18,130 nucleotides of DNA from CAZMHL01 sp045605445 (GTDB lineage Bacteria > Bacillota > Clostridia > RGIG6154). The DNA is taken from NCBI GenBank assembly GCA_045605445.1, contig JAZUPZ010000011.1, positions 1 to 18,130 on the forward strand. Reading direction: 5' to 3'. This document shows positions 1 through 8,093 of the stretch, piece by piece. The notes beneath the pieces were generated by a model. That model searched no databases and was not told where the DNA came from. It saw only the letters and a list, made by a program, of their open reading frames with translations. The translations under genes were made by a program, and so were the position numbers. Numbering within the stretch: position 1 is the stretch's first letter; every line of letters begins with the position of its first letter.

Positions 1-46
1 GGCGGCGCCTTCGACGCCCCTAAGAATTTCGCTTGAGGGGAGGGCC

Positions 47-589
47 TCATTCCTCCATCTGCTTGCCGAGGAACGCCGCCGCCACCTGGGCCAGTCGCAC
101 GTCCCCCTCGCCGCGGATGGTGCCGCTCTCCGGCTGGATGAGGCATACCGCGCCGGTCACGTCGCCGCCGGCGATGATGGGGGAGGCCACGGCGGCGAAG
201 CGGTTGATGGTCTCCACCGGCTGAAGGCGGTTGCCGCCGCCTGCCTGCACCACGTAGGTCTGCCGCCCCTCCATCACGTCGTCCAGCCCGGCGGATACCC
301 GGCGCTCAATGAACTCCTTGCGGTTTTGCCCCGCGGCGGCGATGACGTGGTCGCGGTCGCACACCAGCACCGTCATATTGCAGGCGCGGGCCAGCACGTC
401 GGCGTACTGCACCGCAAAGGGGGACAGCTCCCCCACGGGGGAGTATTTTTTGAACACAACCTCCCCATCTTTCTCCGTGAAGATCTCCAACGGATCCCCC
501 TCCCGAATCCGCATAGTTCTTCTAATCTCTTTTGGGATAACCACACGCCCTAAATCATCTATACGGCGTACAATACCTGTTGCTTTCAT
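47..589 (-). CDS. spoVT: Stage V sporulation protein T, AbrB-family transcriptional regulator
   Basis: 180 residues, close to the roughly 178 of Bacillus SpoVT. The N-terminus (about 1-50) is a swapped-hairpin AbrB DNA-binding domain with the hallmark GIVRRIDDLGRVVIPKEIR. The rest fits the GAF-like sensor domain of SpoVT, including PVETINRFAAVASPI and ending in KQMEE. In Bacillus SpoVT acts in the forespore on sigma-G-dependent genes. I chose the ATG at 589 because AAGGAG lies 9 bases upstream and the protein then begins exactly at the AbrB domain; a longer in-frame extension to 793 would run through the neighbouring terminator and ntpK. Odd: the first 40 or so codons are about 46% GC while the remaining part is about 70% GC, much richer than any neighbour. 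The gene is separate from the V-ATPase operon. Identity is confident; the exact regulon here is unknown. Confidence 0.93.
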   Translation of the reverse strand: MKATGIVRRIDDLGRVVIPKEIRRTMRIREGDPLEIFTEKDGEVVFKKYSPVGELSPFAVQYADVLARACNMTVLVCDRDHVIAAAGQNRKEFIERRVSAGLDDVMEGRQTYVVQAGGGNRLQPVETINRFAAVASPIIAGGDVTGAVCLIQPESGTIRGEGDVRLAQVAAAFLGKQMEE

Positions 590-627
590 ATATAAAAACT
601 CCTTTTCACTATTTAATGGTGTGGAGT

Positions 628-656
628 TAGTATGTGGAACATTGCCATTATTATAC
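628..656 (-). promoter_or_regulatory. Sigma-G-like promoter of spoVT
   Basis: On the minus strand GTATA (652-656) and CATACTA (628-634) are separated by 17 bases. Both match the Bacillus sigma-G consensus (GHATR, 17-18 bases, CATNHTA). The predicted transcript would start near 621, about 30 bases before the spoVT ATG. Bacillus spoVT is transcribed by sigma-G, so the fit is biologically sensible. A TATAAT-like string nearby lacks a good -35. Inference from motif match only. Confidence 0.6.
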
Positions 657-684
657 GTATTTGACACTATGACATTAAGATTGC

Positions 685-720
685 ACAAAGAAAGGGCATC
701 GCAGTTAAACTGCGATGCCC
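685..720 (-). terminator. Intrinsic terminator of the V-ATPase operon
   Basis: Perfect 12-bp stem (694-705 with 709-720, loop TAA). On the minus strand it is followed by TTTCTTTG. It lies 18 bases beyond the stop of ntpK and before spoVT, so it separates the two minus-strand units. Confidence 0.85.
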
Positions 721-738
721 TTATAAAGGTATTCCAAT

Positions 739-1164
739 TTATCCCAAAGCAACCATGCTGAAAACGAGTGCAAACAAGGCAACGGTTTCGCAAAGGCCGA
801 CAACGGTGATGTACTGCGAAAAGCCTTTTCCCGTTTCGGCCAAGGCATCGGCACCTGCGGCACCGGCTTTACCCTGAGCGACGGCAGAAAGAGCCATTGC
901 CAAGCCGGATGCGAGCCCGAGGCCAAGCAAAAACGCAGGGTCGGCAGAGGCCGCTTTCATCTGCTGCATTAAAAGAAAGCCGTAAATGGTCTGTGTAAGC
1001 GGTGCACCCGCAAAAACGGTGAGAATAAAAGGTGCGGCTTTATTTACCATATAACATTTTTTCCATGCGCCAATAGAAGATTGACCTGCAATACCAATGC
1101 CGATGGCCGAACCGATTGCGGCAATACCCATAACTAATGCTGTACCTAATGCCCCAAAATCCAT
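739..1164 (-). CDS. ntpK: V-type ATP synthase subunit K (membrane rotor proteolipid)
   Basis: 141 residues, four membrane helices formed by duplication of a two-helix hairpin, as in the 16-kDa V-type proteolipid. Copies form the c/K ring that carries the transported ion. The second hairpin has the ion-carrying glutamate (E126 in GLCETVALF); the first has TQ in its place (T57, Q58, then Y61 in PLTQTIYGF). SAVAQGK supplies Q97. T57, Q58, Q97 and E126, with Y61, align by motif with T64, Q65, Q110, E139 and Y68 of the Enterococcus hirae Na+-ATPase NtpK, whose structure shows Na+ bound there. Na+ transport is therefore predicted, not shown. Last gene of the operon, 11 bases after ntpI; its ribosome site AAGGAG overlaps the ntpI stop. 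A terminator follows. Confidence 0.95.
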   Translation of the reverse strand: MDFGALGTALVMGIAAIGSAIGIGIAGQSSIGAWKKCYMVNKAAPFILTVFAGAPLTQTIYGFLLMQQMKAASADPAFLLGLGLASGLAMALSAVAQGKAGAAGADALAETGKGFSQYITVVGLCETVALFALVFSMVALG

Positions 1165-1175
1165 AATAATTCTCC

Positions 1176-3101
1176 TTAAAACTTAATTTTTTCTTCAAAA
1201 GGTTTAAACTTGTGCCCACTCCAGGACATCCCCAGATGAGACGAAAATTCCAAGGTATTTAGTCTAATTCCGTGAACGATGACCGAAAGAATGTTTAGAA
1301 TCATATTCAGTCCGTGGCCAAACACCAACAGGACGATGGCAAGGATCATAAACATAAAATTGCCCAGCAAGGGGCCTGCCAACTCATTAACGGTAGCAGA
1401 GATCGCAGCACCTGCAAGGCCGACAGCCCAAAGGCGTATATAGGAAACGATGTCACTGAACAGATTAAAGATACCCAGTAAAACCGAAACAATATTGGTA
1501 AGACTTGAAAGGATAGATTTAATCACACTGCCTTCATAGTTTGCAAATATAAAGCTTAAAACAAATCCGATGGCAATAAAAGCAATGGCGATAGTACCGA
1601 CGGGAATGCCGCCAATCACCAAGCCAAGACTGAAGACCTCTCCGTTTACCACAAAGCTAAGCACCAAATAGAACATACCGATAAGCTCGATCGCAGAGCC
1701 GATGTCACCGATCACCTTAAGGGATCTTCTGTTCCGTATAGCGCACTTAATATGAGCTACCGTCAGCTGAACAAGGGCGAACACGAAGCATAAGATCTGC
1801 AGGTTTTGCGCCGTTGTGAGCCCGGCGGTGCCGTTGGTCCAGAACGGATACCAGATCTTATCGGCATACACGTTTGAGATGACCGGGATGGATAAGCTTT
1901 TAAGCCACGCAGGCAACTGCTCCGGAGAAAGGCCGAACCAAGTGCAGGTAAGGGTTCCCCAAAGAACCGTTGACAGACCGAACAGCCCCACAAGCAAAAA
2001 CGCAGGCGAGATCTGCTTTTTGGTGATAAGCGATTTTATAATCGGGAGCGCTGCAATGGCACAAATAAACAATCCGTATCCGCCGTCACCGAAAATGATT
2101 CCGAAAAATATGAGTATAAATGCCAGGAACCAACCCGAAATGTCATACTCGAAATATCCGGGAACAGTGCCCAAAAAGTCCGTCAGCGGATAGATAAGAC
2201 TTACGAATTTGTTATTTTTAAGCTTCGTGGGAACGTTATCCTCTTCGCTTGGCTCTTCCACGAGAAGTCCCCACGAATGGCTTTGGGCGGTTTGCTTGAG
2301 CCGATCAAGGTTTTCCGCCTCGATATAGCCTGTGAAATATGAAACGGAAAGAGGGACTTCACTTTCGGGCGATAAATTTTCGTCGGCCATCCCCGTAGCA
2401 TAGGTTTCAAATTCCATTTCCTTTTCGGTAGCACCAATGGCTCTTTTAATGCTCTCGACATAACAAGCGTAGGAGGAAATCGTATCGTCGATTTCGTCTA
2501 TACGGGCGCCAAGCTCCGAAAGCCGTTGCTTCATCTCGCTTGTAGAAAGCTGTGGTAATGCCAAACGGTATGTGTTCAACGATGAAACGGCTTCATCAAG
2601 ATCTTCCTTAGTGGACTTGAGCAACATAAATCTAACAGTCGATTTTGTTGCATCGATCCGAACGGTTTTAATGCTTTCGTAGAGTAGCTCATATTCGGCC
2701 TTCGGCATCTCGTAAAAGGAGACCTCATAACCTTTTGCTTGTAAATCGCTTATGCTGCTCGGATCAACGTCGCCCCAGCTTTTTAAACGGTCAAGCTCGG
2801 AGCTGAGTGTGATTCGCTCTGCCCCGCACTGCTTCTTTTCTGCATCAAGGGCCTGGATCTTTGCCGCAACGGACAAAGCCTCTGCGGTGTTCGCTTCTTT
2901 TTGCTTTACTTTTTTCTTTTTGCCGATCGTAAAGACCGCACTTTCGAGCAAGGCAATTTGCTCTTTGAGCGAGGCAAGCCGTTGCCCGGAGCCTTCCATT
3001 ATTTCAATATGGACGATTCCCAATTTGCGAAGCTTTTTCAGGGTCTCATCCTTTTTGTTTTCTCTGATGATCAGAGATATTTTTTTCATAGGCACGATCA
3101 T
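1176..3101 (-). CDS. ntpI: V-type ATP synthase subunit I (membrane stator a-subunit)
   Basis: 641 residues. The N-terminal half (about 1-310) is a charged, partly coiled-coil cytoplasmic arm that contacts the peripheral stalk. The C-terminal half (about 320-620) has some seven to eight hydrophobic helices forming the ion half-channels against the K ring. The signature SYIRLWAVGLAG holds the expected essential arginine (R556), and the usual ending HGLNMILN...IRLNTLEF is present. Start: ATG at 3101 overlaps the ntpD stop as ATGA and has AAAGGAGG about 10 bases upstream; a second in-frame ATG at 3089 lacks such spacing. Length and layout are normal for the family. Sits between ntpD and ntpK. Confidence 0.95.
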   Translation of the reverse strand: MIVPMKKISLIIRENKKDETLKKLRKLGIVHIEIMEGSGQRLASLKEQIALLESAVFTIGKKKKVKQKEANTAEALSVAAKIQALDAEKKQCGAERITLSSELDRLKSWGDVDPSSISDLQAKGYEVSFYEMPKAEYELLYESIKTVRIDATKSTVRFMLLKSTKEDLDEAVSSLNTYRLALPQLSTSEMKQRLSELGARIDEIDDTISSYACYVESIKRAIGATEKEMEFETYATGMADENLSPESEVPLSVSYFTGYIEAENLDRLKQTAQSHSWGLLVEEPSEEDNVPTKLKNNKFVSLIYPLTDFLGTVPGYFEYDISGWFLAFILIFFGIIFGDGGYGLFICAIAALPIIKSLITKKQISPAFLLVGLFGLSTVLWGTLTCTWFGLSPEQLPAWLKSLSIPVISNVYADKIWYPFWTNGTAGLTTAQNLQILCFVFALVQLTVAHIKCAIRNRRSLKVIGDIGSAIELIGMFYLVLSFVVNGEVFSLGLVIGGIPVGTIAIAFIAIGFVLSFIFANYEGSVIKSILSSLTNIVSVLLGIFNLFSDIVSYIRLWAVGLAGAAISATVNELAGPLLGNFMFMILAIVLLVFGHGLNMILNILSVIVHGIRLNTLEFSSHLGMSWSGHKFKPFEEKIKF

Positions 3102-3730
3102 AATGAATAAACCTCCTTTTCGGAAGCCGCCGCATTACGAAGGGCGATCTTGCGTTTTGAGATTTTCGAACGCACTACGGCACTGACCTGTTGGTCTGCC
3201 ATATAAATTGATATTTTTTTGATATTTTCCTCGGTTTCGGGGATCTTGACTTTTTCAAAGAGATTGACCCTTTGGGAGGTTGCAAGCAATTCACACTCTA
3301 ATAGTCGGACCTGTTCATCTAACACCTCCGCCTCCAGATCGAGGGACATTGCCCGTTCTATATGGGTTGCGGCAATATCTACCCAAAGAGGTGTTTCGTA
3401 AAGATCATAATCCCCCCGAGAGAAATCTGCGCCCTCAAACGTAGGAATATCAACGCCTGCAATATTTCCTTTTCCTTTGCAAATATTGCTGACGGTTATA
3501 ATTCCCTGAGGAAAGGCGTTCATTTCACTGAAAACAGCGATCCACTCCTTAAATCCAAATTCAAGATCTTCCCGTTCTTTTCTAACTGCCTTTGCTTTGG
3601 ATTCAATGGTGCGGATCTCCGATTGGAGCTGCTGCTTTTTCAGTGTCAGAGTAGGCAAATATCTGCGGTACATTTTGAGTGCGTCCTTTTGCACTTTTAA
3701 TTCATTTTTTGTTAGCTTGATTTTTGCCAA
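3098..3730 (-). CDS. ntpD: V-type ATP synthase subunit D (central rotor shaft)
   Basis: 210 residues, strongly charged and alpha-helical at both ends, starting AKIKLTKNELKVQKDALK, the usual opening of V-type subunit D. It forms the central shaft that couples A/B catalysis to the membrane ring. The start is a TTG at 3728-3730, not ATG: the only nearby ATG (3735-3737) is in another frame, while an AGGAGG-type site stands about 9 bases before the TTG and translation from there gives the family's normal N-terminus. It begins 14 bases after ntpB and its stop overlaps the ntpI start by four bases, so translation is probably coupled. No subunit F gene, its usual partner, is seen in the operon. Confidence 0.93.
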   Translation of the reverse strand: MAKIKLTKNELKVQKDALKMYRRYLPTLTLKKQQLQSEIRTIESKAKAVRKEREDLEFGFKEWIAVFSEMNAFPQGIITVSNICKGKGNIAGVDIPTFEGADFSRGDYDLYETPLWVDIAATHIERAMSLDLEAEVLDEQVRLLECELLATSQRVNLFEKVKIPETEENIKKISIYMADQQVSAVVRSKISKRKIALRNAAASEKEVYSL

Positions 3731-3744
3731 AATCGCATCCCTCC

Positions 3745-5046
3745 TTACTTCTTAGGCCAAAATTCATCAGTAAGGTCTGATTTTATTCCGGTTTCATCCT
3801 TATCAAAGCAATCCGCTAAAATTTCCCAACCCAAATCAAGTGCTTCTTCAAGTGAAAGATTAACAGACAGTGACATCATCTTGCATTCAAACAGTTCACC
3901 ATATTTAAGCAATTTTTCGTCCCAACGGCTCATAGAGAAGCCCATATTCTTCTTTTCGAGTGTTTCTTTATATGAAGAATATAAGCGAATCATTGCATCC
4001 ATTAATGCACGATGGTCTTTTCGTGTTTTGCCATTTACATTTTGTTTCAGTCGGGAAAGTGAACCAAAAGGCTCTATGCGGCCGCCTTTAAGGTAATATT
4101 GTCCTTCTGTAATATATCCGGTATTGTCGGGAACAGGATGTGTTACATCATCGCCCGGCATTGTGGTAACTGCCAAAACGGTAACTGAACCTGAATCAGC
4201 AAAGTCAACCGCTTTTTCATAACGTGCTGCAAGCTGAGAATAAAGGTCTCCGGGATATCCACGATTTGATGGCACCTGTTCTTGAGTAATAGCAATTTCT
4301 TTCATTGCATCAGCAAAGTTGGTCATATCGGTAAGAAGCACCAATACATCCTTGTCTTGCAATGCGAATTGTTCTGCTACCGCCAGTACCATATCCGGTA
4401 TCATCATACATTCTACCGTAGGATCGGAAGCAGTATGAATAAACATTACAGTTTTACTCAAAGCACCGCCTTTGGAAAGTGCGTCCTTAAAATATAAAAA
4501 ATCGTCATATTTAAGTCCCATTCCTCCGAGCACAATTACATCAGCTTCAGCCTGCATTGCAATACGTGCAAGAAGTTGATTGTACGGCTCACCGGAAATA
4601 GAGAAAATAGGCAGTTTTTGAGAAACAACCAATGTGTTAAACATATCAATCATAGGAATGTTGGTTCTCATCATTCGGTTGGCAAGAATACGTTTGGTTG
4701 GGTTAACAGAGGGACCTCCGATGGGCTTCATATTTTCTGTAAGTGCCGGTCCCTTATCTCTTGGTTCACCCGAACCGTTGAATATACGTCCTAACAAGTC
4801 ATCGCTGAATGATATTCTCATTTCGTGGCCGAGAAAACGCACTTCATCCCCGGTAGAAACACCCTGACCACCGGCAAAGACCTGCAATGACACAATATCT
4901 CCCTCAATTTTGTTAACCTGAGCCAAGGATTTGCCGAATCGCGTATTGATCTGTGCCAATTCCTTATATTGAACATCTTTTGCACGAACGGTAATGACGT
5001 TTCCGGTAATGGATTCTATTCGATTATATACTTTATTCATTCTCAT
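3745..5046 (-). CDS. ntpB: V-type ATP synthase subunit B (non-catalytic nucleotide-binding)
   Basis: 433 residues, somewhat shorter than the usual 455-465. Together with A it makes the A3B3 head. Family features: N-terminal beta-barrel (about 1-75), GRIFNGSGEPRDKGP, PIDMFNTL-like PMIDMFNTLVVSQKLPIFS, and DMTNFADAMKEIA followed by NRGYPGDLYSQLA. The Walker A site is replaced by SISGEPYNQ, as expected for B, which binds but does not hydrolyse nucleotide. Start: ATG at 5046 overlaps the ntpA stop (ATGA) with an AAAGGA site 7-8 bases upstream; a second ATG two codons on is also possible. Central gene of the operon. Confidence 0.96.
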   Translation of the reverse strand: MRMNKVYNRIESITGNVITVRAKDVQYKELAQINTRFGKSLAQVNKIEGDIVSLQVFAGGQGVSTGDEVRFLGHEMRISFSDDLLGRIFNGSGEPRDKGPALTENMKPIGGPSVNPTKRILANRMMRTNIPMIDMFNTLVVSQKLPIFSISGEPYNQLLARIAMQAEADVIVLGGMGLKYDDFLYFKDALSKGGALSKTVMFIHTASDPTVECMMIPDMVLAVAEQFALQDKDVLVLLTDMTNFADAMKEIAITQEQVPSNRGYPGDLYSQLAARYEKAVDFADSGSVTVLAVTTMPGDDVTHPVPDNTGYITEGQYYLKGGRIEPFGSLSRLKQNVNGKTRKDHRALMDAMIRLYSSYKETLEKKNMGFSMSRWDEKLLKYGELFECKMMSLSVNLSLEEALDLGWEILADCFDKDETGIKSDLTDEFWPKK

Positions 5047-6812
5047 TCACCGTCCTTTAATAATTTTTCAGCCGGTGCAGATAATTTTCCGCCACCCTTA
5101 GTATACAATATGTCAATTTCGGATTCTGCTTTTTTAAACGACTCGCTCTCGAACTCTGTGTAATTCCAGTCAATGAATTTTTGACGCATACGATTAAAGA
5201 AACTACGTGCATCGTCTTTGCTCTCGGCAGCATAATTACTGCCCAAAACATATACCAGCTTATCGGTAACATAGCGCTGACGTAATGTTGTGCAGTTTGC
5301 CTCAATCAAATCAAATGAGTTTTGCTGCAGATAAACGGCATCGAGCATTTCTGATTTTAGGTAGGTAATATAATCCGAAAGAGTTGTACCTTCTTCGCCG
5401 ACAACCTTCATCATAGAACCAATCTCATCACCATGTTGAAGAATCCCTTTGCAAAATTCCAATTTATTATTGTCAATAACGCTTTTGTACTTTGACCAGG
5501 AAATAAGAGGATCAATGGCCGGATATTTTCTTGCATCCGAACGCTCACGGGAAAGGCCATGAAAAGCTCCCACAACCTTCAGTGTTGCCTGAGTTACAGG
5601 TTCTTCAAAGTTACCGCCTGCCGGAGAAACCGTACCTCCAATAGTAACAGAGCCTGTGCTTCCGTCAGGCAAGCGGACATAACCTGCTCTTTCGTAAAAT
5701 GCTGCTATATACGATTCAAGATAAGCAGGGAAAGCCTCTTCACCCGGAATCTCTTCAAGTCTGCCTGACATTTCACGAAGAGCCTGTGCCCAACGTGATG
5801 TTGAGTCTGCTAAAAGCAAAACATTAAGTCCCATCTGGCGGTAATATTCAGCCAGAGTTACCGATGTGTAAACCGAAGCTTCACGGGATGCAACCGGCAT
5901 TGAGGATGTGTTACATATAATAATGGTACGCTCCATAAGCGAACGCCCTGTTTTAGGATCTGTCAGTTCGGGGAATTCTGTCAGTGTTTCAACAACTTCA
6001 CCGGCTCGTTCTCCACACGCCGCAATGATTACAATATCTACATCTGCATATTTTGAAGTGGTATGCTGTAATACCGTCTTGCCTGCACCAAAGGGACCGG
6101 GTGTACAATAAGTTCCGCCCTTTGCAACGGGAAAGAAGGAGTCAATAAGACGAACCTTAGTTTCCATTGTTTCAACAGGTGCCAATCTCTCGCTATAACA
6201 CTTTACTGCACGTTTAACAGGCCACTTGAAAGACATAGATACAGGAATATCACGTCCTCTTTCATCAGTTATGACCGCAACAGTTTCCCTTACGGTATAT
6301 TCGCCCTTTTGTACAATGGATTTCACTGTATAGTTTCCGAGCACATAAAATGGCACGAAAATTTTATGTGTAAACGGACCTTCTGGAACAGTTCCTATAT
6401 ATTCACCTGCACGAACAACATCGCCAATTTTTGCGGTAGGTGTAAATTCCCACTTTTTTTCAGTATCAAGCCCGTCTGCGTAAATGCCTCTTTCCAAAAA
6501 CCAACCCGCCTGTTTTGCTAAAACCGGAAGCGGATTCTGAAGCCCGTCATATATTTGACCAAGCAACCCGGGACCAAGCTCTGCGGACAGCATATCACCT
6601 GTGAACTCTACTGTGTCTCCGCATTTGATACCATCAGTCATTTCATAAACCTGCACCTGAGCAACATTGCCTCTTATACGAATTATTTCACTCTTTAGGG
6701 CTGTATTGCCCACTTTTACAAAGCATATCTCATTCATAGAAACATTGCCATCAAACTCAACTGACACCAAGTTTCCGTTTATGCTTACTACCTTTCCTTT
6801 ATTTTCGGTCAT
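5043..6812 (-). CDS. ntpA: V-type ATP synthase subunit A (catalytic ATPase)
   Basis: 589 residues, normal for the family. It hydrolyses (or makes) ATP in the cytoplasmic A3B3 head. Visible: N-terminal beta-barrel (about 1-75); the A-specific non-homologous insertion (about 115-190); Walker A GPFGAGKT (239-246); catalytic-glutamate motif GER (267-269); Walker B VLLLAD (331-336) followed by STSRWAQALREMSGR; and YPAIDPLISWS near 440. All key residues are present, so this subunit looks functional. ATG at 6812 overlaps the preceding gene's stop as ATGA and has GGAGG 7 bases upstream. Confidence 0.97.
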   Translation of the reverse strand: MTENKGKVVSINGNLVSVEFDGNVSMNEICFVKVGNTALKSEIIRIRGNVAQVQVYEMTDGIKCGDTVEFTGDMLSAELGPGLLGQIYDGLQNPLPVLAKQAGWFLERGIYADGLDTEKKWEFTPTAKIGDVVRAGEYIGTVPEGPFTHKIFVPFYVLGNYTVKSIVQKGEYTVRETVAVITDERGRDIPVSMSFKWPVKRAVKCYSERLAPVETMETKVRLIDSFFPVAKGGTYCTPGPFGAGKTVLQHTTSKYADVDIVIIAACGERAGEVVETLTEFPELTDPKTGRSLMERTIIICNTSSMPVASREASVYTSVTLAEYYRQMGLNVLLLADSTSRWAQALREMSGRLEEIPGEEAFPAYLESYIAAFYERAGYVRLPDGSTGSVTIGGTVSPAGGNFEEPVTQATLKVVGAFHGLSRERSDARKYPAIDPLISWSKYKSVIDNNKLEFCKGILQHGDEIGSMMKVVGEEGTTLSDYITYLKSEMLDAVYLQQNSFDLIEANCTTLRQRYVTDKLVYVLGSNYAAESKDDARSFFNRMRQKFIDWNYTEFESESFKKAESEIDILYTKGGGKLSAPAEKLLKDGE

Positions 6813-7366
6813 TGTTCTGCCTCCAAATTATCTCCTTTTATAATGGAGTTATATATATTTCTGTATGCTTTTTTTCCTGTCTCTGTATCAAACTGTCTTA
6901 TGCGGAGAAGCAATTTTAATTTAAGTCCGTAATAGAAAATATACTCATCAGAAAAAGCATCCATAGGTCTGAGTGTTTCCAACATTTCTAAACGATAACT
7001 ATTGAGATATTTTTCCGCTTCCATCGGGTTTTCTTTTTCTATTGCCGTATTAGCAGCTTTGATGTATTCCACAGGTAAAATCCTGTTTTCTGTATCGAAA
7101 ACTTTATTCATTTTTTCTGCCCGAACCTTGCCGAGAGCAAATCGAAGATTTATCTCACATTCGTTCCATGCATCAATCAAAGATGAACCCAATCTTTCTG
7201 CATTTTTTGGGGGAGATAAGCTAATCTTCTTTATAGCTTCTTGAGATTTTTTCCCTAAGAAGCGTTCGCAAAGTTCATTGAAGCGTTCTTCGGTAATCAG
7301 AAGCGGAACATTCTCACTTACTCCATCCAAAGACGGCAATTGTGAAATCAAATAATATTCAGCCAT
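6809..7366 (-). CDS. DUF2764-type protein of the V-ATPase operon (subunit C-like position)
   Basis: 185 residues, mostly helical, beginning AEYYLISQLPSLDG. This opening (YYxLxxLPxL then a PL stretch) resembles the DUF2764 proteins found between subunits E and A in V-ATPase operons of Chlamydia, spirochaetes and Bacteroidetes. In that operon type it stands where a subunit C gene is otherwise expected, so it may do the job of linking the head and stalk to the membrane part; this role is inference. It starts 3 bases after the E stop, with AAGGA in the end of E serving as ribosome site, and its TGA overlaps the ntpA ATG, so it is translationally coupled on both sides. Family assignment rests on N-terminal pattern and position, not on a search. 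Confidence 0.75.
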   Translation of the reverse strand: MAEYYLISQLPSLDGVSENVPLLITEERFNELCERFLGKKSQEAIKKISLSPPKNAERLGSSLIDAWNECEINLRFALGKVRAEKMNKVFDTENRILPVEYIKAANTAIEKENPMEAEKYLNSYRLEMLETLRPMDAFSDEYIFYYGLKLKLLLRIRQFDTETGKKAYRNIYNSIIKGDNLEAEQ

Positions 7367-7369
7367 AAT

Positions 7370-7981
7370 TTATTCCTTCGCCTCTTTCAAAAGTTCAGTA
7401 ACCTTTGGACTGAGATAGTTCGAAAGCATATCCACTACAGCCTCTGCAGAATAATCATAATAAGCACTGCCGTTATTCACAGCAATGCGAAAACCGCCAT
7501 CAAAATTATCATTAGCTTTCAAGGTAATACCATTTAGCATTTTTTCTTTAAGGGACGCAAGAATGTTATCTTCAAATCTATTAATGTCTTGACTGTTCAT
7601 TATCACAGTAATATCTTCTGCATCCGGCTTGTTCGCCCAACACTCAATAATATTGATAATTAGTCCTGCAAGTTCATCTGATGAATATATGGTGTTAACA
7701 TTTCCACTAACAATTGTTTTAAGCTCTCTTGTCACACTTTCTCTGAAAGATATTAACAGATTGCGACCTGCTTGACGAATTGCATCCTCGCTTGATTACG
7801 TCATCTTCTCAGTTTCTGCTCTTGCATCAGCCATAATTTTATCTGCCTGTGCCTGTGCTTCGGCAATAATCTTTTCGGCGTCTGCCTTTGCAGCATCGAC
7901 TATGTCCTTGGCTTCTGTCTCAGCAACCGCAACGCCATCCTTTTTGATCTGCTCAATTAACTCTTGGAGTTGTACTTCCAT
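7370..7981 (-). pseudogene. ntpE: V-type ATP synthase subunit E, interrupted by an in-frame TAA
   Basis: Subunit E is the helical peripheral-stalk protein. The ATG at 7981 has AAAGGAG 8 bases upstream and opens an Ala/Glu-rich coiled coil. After 61 residues (ending RAETEKMT) a TAA lies at 7796-7798. Reading on in the same frame gives SSEDAIRQAGRNLLISFRES and then 121 more residues ending in the E-type C-terminal domain (GGFRIAVNNGSAYYDYSAEA, then LSPKVTELLKEAKE). The joined reading is about 203 residues, a normal E length, so the only defect is one stop codon; there is no frameshift. One base change from CAA, GAA or AAA would explain it. The downstream piece has only a GTG (7735) without a ribosome site. 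It could be true inactivation, readthrough or a sequence error. First gene of the operon. Confidence 0.85.
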
Positions 7982-8017
7982 AATGTAATCTCCTTTTCAC
8001 ATTTAATCATTATTTTG

Positions 8018-8064
8018 TAGAAAAAACAAAAGAGAACCAACGTCCTCTGCAGTCAGCTGGTTCC
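8018..8064 (-). promoter_or_regulatory. Leader hairpin with T-tract before ntpE: attenuator or riboswitch candidate
   Basis: On the minus strand an 8-bp stem (8056-8063 with 8034-8041, one G-T pair) encloses a 14-base purine-rich loop and is followed directly by TCTTTTGTTTTTT. It lies between the operon promoter and the ntpE start, so full expression requires transcription past a terminator-like structure. The loop is larger than in ordinary terminators and could bind a ligand or form alternative pairings. Cation riboswitches (for example the Na+-I class, formerly the DUF1646 motif) are a hypothesis only. Confidence 0.6.
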
Positions 8065-8093
8065 CATAATTATCATTATATTTATTTTGAATA

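Noticed and set aside
17..40. Terminator downstream of spoVT
   Set aside because: CCCCTAAG can pair with CTTGAGGGG with one bulge, but neither strand shows a T-tract after it.
7736..7798. Frameshift as the cause of the split subunit E gene
   Set aside because: Upstream and downstream parts are in the same frame; the 60 bases between the TAA and the GTG translate to plausible E sequence, so only a stop codon is at fault.
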